NCBI GenBank assembly: GCA_973895155.1
Contig: OZ316893.1
Span: 7,006,001-7,070,000, forward strand
Direction of reading: 5' to 3'
Length of the DNA stretch: 64,000 nucleotides
DNA from: Marsupella aquatica
Taxonomy: Eukaryota; Marchantiophyta
The notes under the pieces are model-generated. The model saw nothing but the letters and a program-made list of their open reading frames with translations. It was not told the DNA's origin and searched no databases. A program made the translations under genes and the position numbers. The stretch's first letter is position 1. Every line of letters starts with the position of its first letter. Shown in pieces: positions 1-11,215 of this stretch.

Positions 1-1844
1 TCTTGTATATTTGTCTCTGTTCTTCATAGCAACTAGGCATAAAAAAAACACCAAATTTGATAATCCACGATGGAGTTGCTAGCCGCCATATATTATTGCA
101 CGTGCTAACCTGAAACCGGGCCTGAATCTAATTCCCGCCAACACGAACCCGACTGAGATTGAACACCAAGTCCAGGGATAAAGTCTATGAATCGAAATGG
201 GGCTAAGTTTCCAAGGGAGATTCCAGGCCTTAAGCATCCGATTTCTGTAGTGTCTTATGTGTTGTGAGCTTCACGCGCGTGTCAAGCTCATGATTGTTTG
301 CTCCTCTTCCATGGTAACCATACTCTCTTGTCTTAACGTGTGTCTGAACCCTCAAAAATAACCGTTCAATTAAAGTGATGGACCTTTTTATCAACTGGTT
401 TCGTTTTTGAATCCTTTGAAAGGGCCATCTCGGGTTTGTTGTTGTGAGAATGGGGGTTGGGGTAGTTTTTGTTTCCCTTGGTCCAACCCATTTCCCGATT
501 ATCATCTGCAAGAGCCTCAGCTCAGCTCTTCCATTTGTATCGCCTGGGAAAAAAATGTTTAGCTTGCAAAATGATAATTGCAGATGCGAGATAAGTGCAG
601 CGTGTCCACCATGCATACTTTTGTATGTATGTGCCTGGGGAGATCTATGTCTTGGACCCAGCCTCCGATCAACTGAATGAATCCAGGAGCTTCAGATGTT
701 AGGGTGACTAGAAGATCCGAATTGTTCAAACAACTTTACCGATTCGGTTTGTATTATTGCTCGCTAATGTGGTGTATTGTATGAACACAGGGTTGGTCAT
801 TCTGACAACCACGTATCGAGATGCATGTGCATATGGCGCCGGGGCTACTCGTGTTTCCTGTGACCTGTGTGGTCTGTTGCCCCGGGCTTCTATGTGGGGA
901 GTTTGATGTTGACTTTTGAGCCACACGAAACTCCGTTCATTAGCCGGGATTTGGTGAGGACGGGTGTAATAAAAATAATTTGCATTTATTCGTATTTGTT
1001 CCCAAATCTTACAGGCGATGGACTGTGATGCATTGCATCTCGGGTGGATAGCTATCGTAGACTCTGCAAGTGGAAGTGTTTAGTGCATTATGGGCCCGTA
1101 CTACAGCTTGGTCGAATCACCACTCTTTACTAGATAGACCTGTATGTTCTCGTAAGCACCAGTTAAACTCAATTGTTGCTGACAACTGCGAGAATTAATT
1201 AATCAACCCCTTGTGAAAGCCTAATTGATCTCCCTCAATTGTGCTCCTTACTTCTAGTGAGACCACTCAATGTGATGTACCAACTTGCCAGCATTGCAAG
1301 GCACTTATACCTTTTACAATCTGATCAGAGACAAAGAGGCTATGTCCAAAATTCAAATTTGCAGAACTTCGCTGATGGTAACTTACTATGGTTATCCTCG
1401 ATTCCAAAGAGCAAACCCGGGAGGGCAAATTTCTCATTTGAAACTCTCCCGATTTGTAAGAAGGACCCACACAATGTCTTTGGGTTTGTTTGCATTAGCA
1501 CAAACAAATAATGTGAAAACGTGTAAAGCTTCTCTTTAATGCTCTTACTTGGATCCTTCATCAAATTCATTGAAGTTATGGACCCTTAGGACAGAGGTAC
1601 TTCACTATCGAAGATGCGTTGGATTGATCGGCCAATACCCTGCCCAGAAGTTTCGGACCTTGTCACTTGATGAAATAATCTGGAGACTCGAGAAGTTTGT
1701 TGTACTCGTCAATGAACAAATCATAATTCTCTATAAGATAGCAACAGTGGACTTGTGTGTTGTCATAAGAAGATATTCAAACGTTACGAATCCGTCAGAA
1801 GCCACTTCAAAATTTGGGTGGTTCATGTACGGCAATAGCCGCTT
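1..1844. other. Spacer, no gene recognised
   Basis: AT-rich sequence. The short open frames on both strands show no domain, low-complexity pattern or recognisable family. No repeat, RNA gene or transposon end was seen. Confidence 0.5.
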
Positions 1845-2230
1845 CTAGCTGCCAGAATCCAGCAGAAACCGAGCTACATTTTGGTCACGAATAGACGCCC
1901 AAAGCACAGTCCCATAGTGCAGGGCAATGTGTAGAATTCCATGCCCTGTCATAGCAAGATCAAGTAGGTCCATGTTCTTTTCCAGAAAGCCACCCGCAAT
2001 GAGAAGTGAGTGCACTGATTCCCTTTGCAATATACTAGAACTTGCGCGGCATCTTTTCTTGCCTCCAAATTAATGTCGGGAACGCACTGAATCATCAGCC
2101 TGGTCATATTTCCTTTTACAATTTCTATGAAGTAACTAGGTGAGCGCATAGACGTGGATCTGGCTCTACTCTGGGCTCGACTTCATTGCTTCCATAGAGA
2201 ATTAGCTTCATGACATATATCAAGGTTCCT
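1845..2230 (-). pseudogene. Ankyrin-repeat-like fragment
   Basis: Two overlapping minus-strand frames together read like part of an ankyrin-repeat protein. The upstream frame (about 2149 to 2030) carries FIEIVKGNMTRLM and PDINLEARKDAAQVLVY. The downstream frame (2030 to 1845) carries GHGILHIALHYG followed by NVARFLLDSGS, close to the ankyrin helix-turn-helix plus the LLD-x-GA ending. The frames switch near position 2030, so this is either a frameshifted relic or two exons whose splice sites I could not define. No start codon or complete repeat set is present. Ankyrin proteins are protein-interaction scaffolds; no specific role can be assigned. The call rests on short motif resemblance only. 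Confidence 0.35.
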
Positions 2231-3311
2231 GGTCAACTCCGTCAGCTTCTCCCATCTATTGGGGTCTCTACCAGCAGGCGATGAAAAAGCTGTCCATGTC
2301 AGCAGCTGCCATGTAGCTTTGACGAGCTCCTGGCTCGTTCTTCGATACACACCTCATTTTTAGGTCCTTGTCTTCTGTTTGGGTTGAATCCTTGACTGAT
2401 CCTTCGAGTGTAATAGTTTACTTCTTCGTCCCTCTGTGCAACCTAGGCGATTCAAAATTCCACCAGAGCTTCAAACACTTCTCTGACTCGTCAAAATCAA
2501 CACTTTCTTTACCACACCCGTGAAGTTCTGCTACAGCAGCGTTGAACTTCCGAAGGCAAAAATCTTCTGCTATGACAATGATTATGATGCAGTAAGAACC
2601 TTATGTCCTTAAATGACACTATCCTTTGATTCGTGATTTGTGCTTGGCTCACAGGCTCTTAGTCTCGCAATTCGTGAAAGTTGGGTCTTCCATGCAGTAC
2701 CGTGTTGGCTAGCTGGATCCTGCAGGTTTTGCAATGAGCCCCTGTTTGTAATTGTAGCTAGGCAGCTTCTCCTCCTTGCGTCCATAGTCAACCTCGCTAT
2801 ACCTGCTGAGCTTCGAAGCAAGTGCAGGATTTTACCCTTGAATCCGTCTAGTTCCCTTTGCAATTTGGTAGCGTTAGCTCATTCCAGGACAGAGTGCTCT
2901 TGACGCCCTTTGGACCGCAGAGACAGAAATGATCGACAGCGAACATCTGATAGCCATCTTAATGTCGTTCTCACTTCCCTACAATCCTTCTTTGAGTTTT
3001 CAATCAGATGATTTACACACTGCTCCATCGATGATCATGGACAAGGTCCTTGAACCCCGTTTGAAATCGTACGTGCTCTCTCACAGGTGTGCGGTTTGCT
3101 TCATTGTGTTGAATATAAAATCTCGAGCCCAAGTCGTAGCCAATTCATCGTTTGTAACGGGTTTTCCTCCATTTTCATGGCGTTAGATGTTGAGGCAGCT
3201 GGCGTTGCCAAGCTGCGGCTTGATTATTCCTAGGCTTGCCTCCACACTCGTGCATGCTTAAACTTTGCTATGTTAGATGTGACGCTTGCCGAAACAACTT
3301 TAAGTGATGGG
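2231..3311. other. Spacer, no gene recognised
   Basis: Several open frames of 60-90 codons lie on both strands (for example 2609-2863 minus), but none shows a motif I recognise. Could hold diverged exons of the neighbouring ankyrin-like relic; this is not demonstrable. Confidence 0.4.
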
Positions 3312-3503
3312 CCCTATGACACTTTGGTGTTAGATTGTAAAAATTACTATAAGGTGTTTTAGCTTATACTATCACCAATAAGAGCTACTATGAAGTTCAA
3401 CGTAGACCCCTATGACACTTTGGTGTTAGATGTTCTTGTAAAAATCACTATAAGATGTTTTAACTTGATACTATCACCAACTATGAAGTTTAGGGTAGAC
3501 CAT
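3312..3503. repeat. Tandem duplication, 96-bp unit
   Basis: CCCTATGACACTTTGGTG occurs at 3312 and again at 3408, with the following sequence (TTAGAT, AAAAAT-ACTATAAG, TGTTTTA-CTT, ACTATCACCAA) repeated in the same order. Two diverged units in direct orientation. Confidence 0.75.
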
Positions 3504-4479
3504 GCATAAATCATAAACTGCGTGATAGGGAGGAACTGTGGATTTGGCTCCCATTGCGCAAGCTGCAATGTATATATAACTTAAGTGACGACAATAAGTA
3601 TTATTCATGTCTTCATGTCTACAGGTTTGAATTTCTCCTTTAGCCTCTTTAATTAGGTCATATACCTTCAAGCAAACTATGCATGCGGTTTTCACAATGT
3701 TTTCTTTGTGTCTTTGTCTAAGTCTGGAAAGAATACTCTCTTTTGGCTAATTGCCCCTTCTACAATGTTCAAAAATAGTCCAAATGTGGAAAGGCAGATA
3801 ATGATGCTCTTCTCACATCCAAACCCCAAAATTGTCTAAGTATGTAAGGAACAAAGGATCCTCTACTTTTGGCTGTTCGCCACTGTTGCAACTCTCAAAA
3901 ATTATCTCTGCTAACTGCCAATGCACAATTCCTTCCATGATAAAAAAATTGGGAACCTATCCAAATTGATTGCAACAGGCAATAAATAATAAATAAACCC
4001 CTAAACTATTTTGAAATCTTGTAAACCTGCAGAACTCCCCTATGATGGGAAAACCTGACAGATCCCCTAGAACCCTATAATTATATGAAGACATGATAAT
4101 TATGTTTTCAAGCATAGATGTACACTCATGGGACTATGACCCAACACTTGGTGAAGTGCAGTGAAAAATGCACAATGGACCGTGCAGTTAGGCATCACAT
4201 AAGAATCATAAGTAAGGAACCTATTGAAGTAAGGGGCCTAGTTTATAACAAAAAAATTATAGGGACCCATCACCTAAATTTCTCGTGGCAAGGGTCTCAT
4301 GAAGCATCAATGTATGTATTTTGCCTTCAACTTCAGATCTTGGATCCAGTGTGACTTTGCATGACAACCCCAATAAATTGTAGAAGCTAAAAGGAAGTGA
4401 CAATTTCTGCACAAAATCAATGCTTAATTGTGTGGAAGTATCGATCGGTGCACCGCGTTGCCAACTCTGATGGCTAGCA
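3504..4479. other. Spacer, no gene recognised
   Basis: AT-rich; no motif-bearing frame. It is the left flank of the older GC-rich module into which copia element 1 inserted. Confidence 0.4.
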
Positions 4480-4607
4480 ACTTGTTGAAGACAAACGTAA
4501 AAAGTTACCGTTCGGCGGATGGAATCTTCGACGGACTGCCGAAAACACGCTCTCTGTTTTCCTTGAATATTCTCGCACAGAGAAGCAGGGCTCACAAGGG
4601 GCCGTTC
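4480..4607 (-). repeat. GC-rich module, left part (interrupted by copia element 1)
   Basis: Read on the minus strand and joined across the element 1 insertion to 10665 onward, this matches 27240-27345 inside copia element 2. Shared landmarks are GGCCCC-TTGTGAG-CCTGCT, GAATATTC, an AGAGAGC-GTTTT stretch, CGAAGATTCC and ATCCGCC. The last five bases, CGTTC (4603-4607), are the target-site copy duplicated by element 1. Confidence 0.7.
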
Positions 4608-4933
4608 TGTAGAGGTTAACTCAGTCTTGGGTTGAACTATGGTTAAGATGTTAACTAGGGTTAGAGTAAACCCTAGTTGAAGAGATTGATCCTTATCTCT
4701 TCAACTTGTATGTGGTGTGAGAACACACACAAGAGAGTTCTCAAGAGAGAACACAGGGATATAGCAAGAGATGAGAGCTTGAAGAGAAGAGAGCTATGGT
4801 GATGCTTGAGTACACACATAACCGCTAATAAAGCTTGGTCTTCCCGTGGACGTAGCCAACCTTGAGGCGAACCACGTAACTATTGAGCACGTGCATGTTT
4901 GGAGTGTTTTTCCTGATCTGATTTCTCCCCACA
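4608..4933 (+). repeat. 5' LTR of copia element 1
   Basis: 326 bp, TG...CA termini, identical by eye to the 3' LTR at 10334-10659. Contains a local inverted repeat around GAGTTCTCAAGAGAGAAC and an AATAAAG polyadenylation-like signal. Confidence 0.96.
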
Positions 4934-4935
4934 AT

Positions 4936-4949
4936 TGGTATCACAGCTC
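4936..4949 (+). promoter_or_regulatory. Primer-binding site, initiator-Met tRNA type
   Basis: TGGTATCACAGCTC lies two bases after the 5' LTR. It matches the usual plant copia site TGGTATCAGAGC except for one G-to-C change. Minus-strand DNA synthesis would start here. Confidence 0.85.
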
Positions 4950-6108
4950 AGATTTTTTTCAGTCGATTAGGAACTCCATAGAACTTGCTTCAAGCAAAGC
5001 GAACAGCGGATGATTTCCTCTTCAAAGCGGAGCTATTGGAAGAAGATCGGACTCAATCTTCTCACAAGTGTGGAGCACACAACCAGGGGCTCATTTCAGT
5101 GAAGCAATGAAGGCTTGAGGTCAAAAACGGAAACAATTGTAAGTGACGGTTTTCAATTTACGTTATCGGGCAAGAGATAAGGTCAATTTCTCAGATTAGT
5201 CTTTTTGATTGTTCTATCGGGACTTGAAACTGAGACACGCTTGAGCGCCTCGTCTTTCTAGACGTTTTCGATATCAACATCACTGGATTTCGTCAAACGG
5301 TTGAGAAGTAATCTTAATTTCAATTCTCGTTTTTTTGAGCTCGAAATTTTGGCTATGGCAGATAATTTAATATCAGTCACTTTCAACGAATCGTTTCTCC
5401 CTCATTACTCCACCATTTTGCAAGTTCTTTATATCAATCTTGATGCCCTCGAAGTCTAGTTTCTGAATCTGAAATCAGAATTGGATTTCGTCAAAAACTG
5501 AGACGGGAATTTGAGTGAATCCGCCGAGGGGTACTTTCTGCCGCGAGTAGTCGCGACTTCCGCGGACGCGCGAGGAGGTCAAAAACTTCGAGGAGGCCTT
5601 TTAGGGCTCGACAGGGCTCGGGCAGGGGGAAGTGCCCCCTGTGAATTTCCCCCACAGGGGCTGTACAAGGGCGGACAGAATTTCCCGAAAAGATTCTTTT
5701 TCCAGAGGCTTAAATTTTTACCGAAGGTCAAAGATTCCGAGCGGCAAACAAAATCGAATCAACTTCAACTTTTGGAGAGGTGTACTTGGGGAAGCTAGGC
5801 AAGCATTGGTGTGCTCAATTTTGGAAACGCATACTAGTGAAATCTTTGGCATAAAAGATTCCCTCAAGGGGTATTTATTTCATTTTTTACCCCCCTCCGG
5901 TCAGAGTAAAAATTCTCGGCACTCGAGAGTCCGTTTGACAAACCGTTTTCAGCATTTGGAGCGTTACCTTGTGGGCTACACACAGGAGTGATCAGTTTCA
6001 AAATTCACCAACTTTCATTTTTGGCCTTATTTTCACACCCCGCATCTGAGCATTCGACGTTTATTTCTTGTTGGAAGGCAACTCCACACTACATTTGGCA
6101 TTCTAGCG
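4950..6108 (+). other. Untranslated leader of copia element 1
   Basis: About 1.16 kb between the primer-binding site and the Gag start. It includes a GC-rich stretch near 5515-5680. Open frames here (for example 5511-5798 and 5632-5991) have no Gag similarity and are probably not translated. Confidence 0.6.
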
Positions 6109-7196
6109 ATGGCGACTACTAGGATTGGAGGTCAAAGGTTGAGGTGGAAAAATTTGATGGTCGGATGGACTATACAATGTGGGAACGTAACATGAGGGAT
6201 GCACTTAGGGCGATGGGCCTAGGCAAGGTACTAAGATCTCAACCCAAGGAGATGGAAGATGATGATTGGCATGATCTTCAGGATCAAGCGGTAAGCATTG
6301 TTGGAATGTACCTGAAAAACAATGTGAAGAAGCAGTTCGAGGAAAAATCAACACAAACGGTGACGGACTTGTTTCAAGCATTGTGCAACAAGTACTACAA
6401 GAAGGAGATGTCAAACCGAATGTATGCAAGCCTGAAGCTCATGCAATTCAAAATGGCTGATGGAGTCAAGATTCAAGATCATATTGATCAGTTCAATGAT
6501 CTTGTGGTTGACCTAGAGAATTTGGGGGAGCATTTGAGCGAAGAAAAGAAAGCCTTACAACTCTTGAGCTCACTACCACCTTCGTACCAATCTTTGTCTC
6601 GAGTTCTTCTATTCCGTGATAAGATAACTATATCCTACAATGATGTGGTGAGTGCCCTGTTGACCGATGACATGCAGTCTAAGTTGGTTTCTTCAGCTCA
6701 TCCTACCTCAACCTCATCATCAACAGCACTAATGGTAGAAAGAGGCAAATCAAGGGAGCCATCTCATGAAAACAAAAGGTTTAACCCACTTCCCATGGAG
6801 CGAGGAAGGTTCCACGACCGATCTTTTGGTAGGAGGAGGTTTAGATCCAGATCTAGATCTCGATCCAAATCACCATCCAAGTCTACTCGTGAGATAAAGT
6901 GTTGGAAGTGTGATAAAGTGGGCCACATGAAGAAGGATTGTCGCGTCAAAGACACATTCAAGGAAGTTGCCGGTTCTTCAGCCCAAGTAGTTGTTCGAGA
7001 AGAGGATAGTGAAGGATTTGCATTGTGTACCACTTCCCAAGTTGAGGATTGTCAATGGATTTTGGATTCCGCTTGTTCGTATCACATGTGTTATATGCGT
7101 GAATTTTTCTCATCCTACACTCCTATCAACGGATCTGTTTTGATGGGAAATAATCATTCTTGCAAAGTTTTAGGGATTGGATCCGTAAAGATTTAA
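6109..7196 (+). pseudogene. Gag and protease region of copia element 1
   Basis: The natural start is the ATG at 6109. A one-base deletion near 6140 throws off the frame, and the reading then resumes with VEKFDGRMDYTMWERNM. The Gag capsid-like (UBN2) domain is followed by an Arg-Ser-rich basic stretch and a CCHC zinc knuckle, CWKCDKVGHMKKDC, that packages RNA. Then comes the aspartic-protease motif WILDSACSYHM. The frame ends at TAA 7194-7196, where a sense codon (CAA-like) would be expected. The zinc knuckle and protease aspartate are intact, so breakage is by point changes rather than wholesale loss. Confidence 0.9.
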
Positions 7197-8588
7197 CTAC
7201 CTGGTGGCAAGTACGGTACTCTATCAAATGTCAGACACATTCCAGAAATGTGTAAGAATTTGATTTCTCTTGGCTACTTGGATGCGAAGGGTTATCAATA
7301 GAGTGCAACTGATGGGGTGTTAATAGTCACGCATGGATCAACTGAAGTTCTTATTGGCAAGAGGAAAAGAAACATCTATGTCTTGGAAGGCACCACCCTT
7401 CCTACCGAAGTCAATTTGGTCACATCTCAGGAGGAGAAAATCAATTTATGACATGCTCGGCTTGGTCACATGAGTGAAAAAAGTTTGGAAATTTTACACA
7501 AGCGACATCTCCTACCAGGATTGCAAGCATGCAAGTTGAGTTTTTGTGATCATTGCATTGTCGGCAAGAAAACAAGAACTCCATTTCCTACTGCTATTCA
7601 TCATTCTAAAGTTGTACTTAAGTATATTCATTCCGATGTGTGGGGTCTTGCTCCGGTTTCCTCACATTCATGCAAACAATACTATGTATCATTTATCGAT
7701 GATTACTCAAGGTTTGTTTGGATTTATTTCATTGCCCATAAGTTTGAAGTGCTTTCCATCTTCAAACAATGGGTAGCTCAAGTTGAGACACAGACTGCAA
7801 AGAATGTGAGATATCTACGATCAGATAATGGTGGTGAATACACCTCTGGCGAGTTCAACACGTATTGTGCAAATAAGGGAATTACTCACCATCTCACAAC
7901 TGTGTACACTCCTGAGCAAAATGGTGTTACTCAGCGACTCAACCGCACATTGTTGGAGCGAGCAAGGAGCATGTTGAGCCACTCTAAATTGCCACAAATC
8001 TTTTGGGCGGAAGCTGTGAACATTGCTGCTTATCTAGTAAATCTCTCTCCTAGTCGAGCAATTACTTACAAAACCCCCTTTGAGTTATGGCACAATCGAC
8101 CTGCTGATTATTCAAAGCTTAGGGTTTTTGGCTGTGAAGCATATGCACATGTTCCTAGCAACAATAGGACTAAGCTAGATCCTAGAGCCCAGAAATGTAT
8201 TTTTCTTGGTTATCAGCGTGAAGTTAAAGGTTATCGATTGTGGGATCCAGTTGATTGCAAGTTACTTGTTAGTCAGGATGTATCCTTCAATGAAGAAAAA
8301 TCATTGAAGGAGGGGGAGATAGATCAATTCCCTACTACTAACAAAGAGCAATCTCCTCCTCTAGAGGATTTAAGGGGAAAGGATGTGTCAGATGAAGAAT
8401 ATGTTGACACCACTGTAAGGCAAAGCACACTACAATCAGATCAGCCAGAGTCTTCAGTGCGAAGAGGAACTCGCAAACGTCAAGCCCGAGAAAGGTATGG
8501 AACTTGGCTTCCTTCTGATCAAGTGGATTTGGATGAAGAATCTATTGATGCATTGGTGACAGAAGATGGAGATCCATCCTCATTTTGA
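7197..8588 (+). pseudogene. Integrase region of copia element 1
   Basis: Further stops at 7299-7301 (TAG) and 7449-7451 (TGA, where LWHARLGH would be expected) interrupt the pre-integrase part. The frame from 7470 carries the zinc-binding CDHC of the HHCC domain and the catalytic core: HSDVWGLAP (first Asp), then LRSDNGGEY (second Asp). The third catalytic residue, normally Glu in QNGVAER-like sequence, reads Gln in QNGVTQRLNRTL, so strand transfer should be lost even without the stops. The C-terminal part (RVFGCEAYAHVP, FLGYQREVKGYRLWDP) is typical copia. Ends at TGA 8586-8588. Confidence 0.9.
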
Positions 8589-10141
8589 GAGATCCTAGCT
8601 TCTATGGAGAAGCAACAATGGCAGGCGGCGATGCACATGGAAATGAAATCATTTCATGATAACAAGACTTGGGAACTCACAAGTCTACCTAGTGACAAGC
8701 AGGCTGTTGACAGCAAGTGGGTGTATATAAAGAAAGATGGACCCACGGAGGATGCTGAGAAGATATTTAAGGCTCGGTTGGTAGCCAAGGGTTTTACTCA
8801 ACAGAAAGGTATAGACTACAATGAGGTTTTTTCACCCGTAGCAAAGCATTCAATAATACGTTTGCTATGTGCTCTTGTAGTTTTATTTGATCTAGTTTTA
8901 GATCAAATGGATGTTGTCACGGCATTCTTATATGGATCGTTGGATGAGGTGATTTACATGAGGCAACCAGAGGGTTTTGTACAAAAGGGCAAGGAAAATT
9001 TGGTATGTAGATTGCTAAAATCCTTGTATGGATTAAAGCAGAGCCCAAGGCAGTGGAACAAGCGTTTTGATGAATTTTTGAAATCGCTTGGATTTGTGCG
9101 AAGCGTGTACGATCCATGTGTTTACATCAGGCGTGTGAACAACACAGGTTTTAAGTTTGTCATCCTTGTACTTTATGTGGATGACATGCTCATTGCAGCA
9201 AAGGATAGGGGCGAAGTTGATAAGCTTAAGGCCCAACTCAGTTCTGAGTTTAAGATGAAGGACTTGGGCATAGCCAAGAGGATCCTAGGCATGGAGATTG
9301 TCAGGGATGTGAACAAAGCCAAACTTTGGCTAACGCAAAAAAGATATGCAGAGAAGGTGCTCTCAAAATTCAACATGGCAGATGCTAAGGCTGTGAGTGT
9401 TCCTTTGGCAAGGCATTTCAATATTTCTGCAGCATTTTGTCCATCGGATGCAACAGAAAAAAGTTTGATGTCCAAAGTTCCTTATGAAAGTGCTGTGGGC
9501 AGTTTAATGTATCTCATGGTATGCACTCGACCAGACATAGCTTATGCCGTTAGCAAGGTAAGCAGATACATGGCAAATCCAGGAAAAGTCCATTGGGAAG
9601 CAGTGAAATGGATTTTGCGCTACATCAGAGGTTCCACTAAGAAAGGTTTATTGTTTGATGCAAGTTCAAACAATATGAAAGTGCTTCAAGGTTATGTGGA
9701 TGCAGACTACGCAGGTGATCTGGATAAGAGGAGATCAACAACTGGATATGTATTTACACTTGCTGGTGGATGCATTAGTTGGAAGTCTACTCTCCAAAAG
9801 TGTGTTGCAAAGTCTACTATGGATGCCGAGTATGTAGCGGCAGCAGAAGCAGCATCAGAGACCATTTGGTTGAAAAAGCTTGTCAAAGAGATGGATTTAT
9901 CACAAGATTCTGTGTATCTTCATTGTGACAGTCAAAGTGCAATTTACACTGCCAAGAATTAGGTGATGGATGGCAGGGAAAGCACATTGATGTCCGCTAT
10001 CATTTCATCCGACAGGCATTATCGGATGATGAATTTGAGCTTGTCAAGATTGATGGAAAGCTTAATCCAGCGGATGCTTTTACCAAAGTATTAGACTCCA
10101 ATAGTTTTTCAAGGCATTGTAATTATTTACAAATATTGTAA
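8589..10141 (+). pseudogene. Reverse transcriptase and RNase H region of copia element 1
   Basis: Copia reverse transcriptase (RVT_2) with KARLVAKGFTQQKGIDY, the MDVVTAFLYG core and an intact YVDD catalytic box. It is followed by RNase H with YVDADYAGD, STMDAEY and CDSQSA. The frame stops at TAG 9960-9962 (expected Gln codon), and a one-base deletion near 9978 shifts the rest. The remaining RNase H tail (HIDVRYHFIRQ, GKLNPADAFTK) ends at TAA 10139-10141. The enzyme core itself is uninterrupted for more than 450 codons. Confidence 0.92.
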
Positions 10142-10321
10142 ATAGAGTTAACCAAGAAAATGTCTCTATATGAGTACTCCATCCGATGGCTTATCGGCTA
10201 CGGCTTAGTTCTAGTTAACTCTTGCATTAGGGGGAGGGCCTTTTGGCCTTACTGTCTTGAACTTCCCGCGGAGGAACTTGTAAGGAAAAGACAATATTAT
10301 GAACCCTCCCAAGACGTGAGT

Positions 10322-10333
10322 CAAGGGGGAGTT
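10322..10333 (+). promoter_or_regulatory. Polypurine tract of copia element 1
   Basis: CAAGGGGGAGTT directly abuts the 3' LTR and would prime plus-strand DNA. The same tract precedes the 3' LTR of element 2. Confidence 0.85.
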
Positions 10334-10659
10334 TGTAGAGGTTAACTCAGTCTTGGGTTGAACTATGGTTAAGATGTTAACTAGGGTTAGAGTAAACCCT
10401 AGTTGAAGAGATTGATCCTTATCTCTTCAACTTGTATGTGGTGTGAGAACACACACAAGAGAGTTCTCAAGAGAGAACACAGGGATATAGCAAGAGATGA
10501 GAGCTTGAAGAGAAGAGAGCTATGGTGATGCTTGAGTACACACATAACCGCTAATAAAGCTTGGTCTTCCCGTGGACGTAGCCAACCTTGAGGCGAACCA
10601 CGTAACTATTGAGCACGTGCATGTTTGGAGTGTTTTTCCTGATCTGATTTCTCCCCACA
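10334..10659 (+). repeat. 3' LTR of copia element 1
   Basis: 326 bp, identical by eye to the 5' LTR; followed by the target duplication CGTTC at 10660-10664. Confidence 0.96.
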
Positions 10660-10664
10660 CGTTC

Positions 10665-11140
10665 CCCCTGTCCAAACGGTTAAAGCGGAGGGCAGTAGGG
10701 GCCCGGATGCAGCAGCCAATGAGGAGGGAAGAAAAGAGATAAAAATAGGGCCTAAAGGGGGTCCGGAAGGGGGTTTAAAACCCCTTATAAATCAGGCCTA
10801 TGTGGGGCAGCGTACCGGATGGTATACGCGGTCAGGGCTGGGGTACGTGTATGGCTGGGCCGCGATGCAGCCGGGGAGTGCCAGGGCCGGCGGGACCTGC
10901 AGCCGGCATTCAAGGCAGCCGGCCAAGGGGCTAAAGACAGGCAAGGGCGGGCCATATGCGGACCCGGGGCCGGCCGGAGAGGGAAAAAAGTGAGGGCGCG
11001 GGCCTGTCAGAGCTGCAAGCCGCGGTCGGGGCTGCCGGGAAAGAGGCGTGTATGGAGGCATTCAGGGGGGAGGGGGGTCGATTGGACAAGGGGGCTGATA
11101 GGTTTTTTGGGTTTTCATGGAAGACTGATACAATTTGTGT
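10665..11140 (-). repeat. GC-rich module, right part (shared with leader of copia element 2)
   Basis: Markedly GC-rich against an AT-rich background. On the minus strand it aligns with 26940-27290: CCCTTTAGG-CCTATTTTT, CTGCCCTCCG-TTTAA and a G-rich run are shared. Open frames across it (10798-11142, both strands) are likely artefacts of GC richness. With 4480-4607 it forms one module split by element 1. Confidence 0.7.
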
Positions 11141-11144
11141 AAGC

Positions 11145-11215
11145 CTGATTGTTTAAAACCAATTTTGAGATTAGAAGAATTATAGGGTTAAATTAGGAAT
11201 ATTCTAAAAATGTTC
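11145..11215 (-). repeat. Partial copy of a small TIR repeat family (copy E)
   Basis: On the minus strand it reads GAATATTCCTAA ... ACCCTATAATTCTT ... ATCTCAAAATTGG, matching the middle of the repeats at 32691, 41205 and 54822. Only a short piece remains. Confidence 0.5.

Larger units (their letters stand above)
4608..10659 (+). mobile_element. Ty1/copia LTR retrotransposon, element 1 (structurally complete, coding-dead)
   Basis: Complete element of 6052 bp bounded by 326-bp LTRs beginning TGTAGAGG and ending CCCCACA, with CGTTC duplicated on both sides (4603-4607 and 10660-10664). Inside, in order: primer-binding site, long leader, Gag with zinc knuckle, protease, integrase, reverse transcriptase, RNase H and polypurine tract. 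Integrase before reverse transcriptase is the Ty1/copia order. The LTRs show no mismatch, indicating very recent insertion. Even so, the coding region carries at least five stop codons and two frameshifts, so this copy cannot encode its own polyprotein. It is related to but distinct from element 2: they share a 3' untranslated block (GGCTACGGCTTAGTTCTAG) and the same polypurine tract. Confidence 0.96.

Noticed and set aside
5511-5991. Open frames in the leader of copia element 1
   Set aside because: No Gag similarity and located before the Gag start; treated as untranslated leader.
10798-11156. Overlapping open frames of 63-107 codons on both strands
   Set aside because: They lie in a GC-rich repeat module where stop codons are rare by composition; no domain and no conservation with the matching module in element 2.
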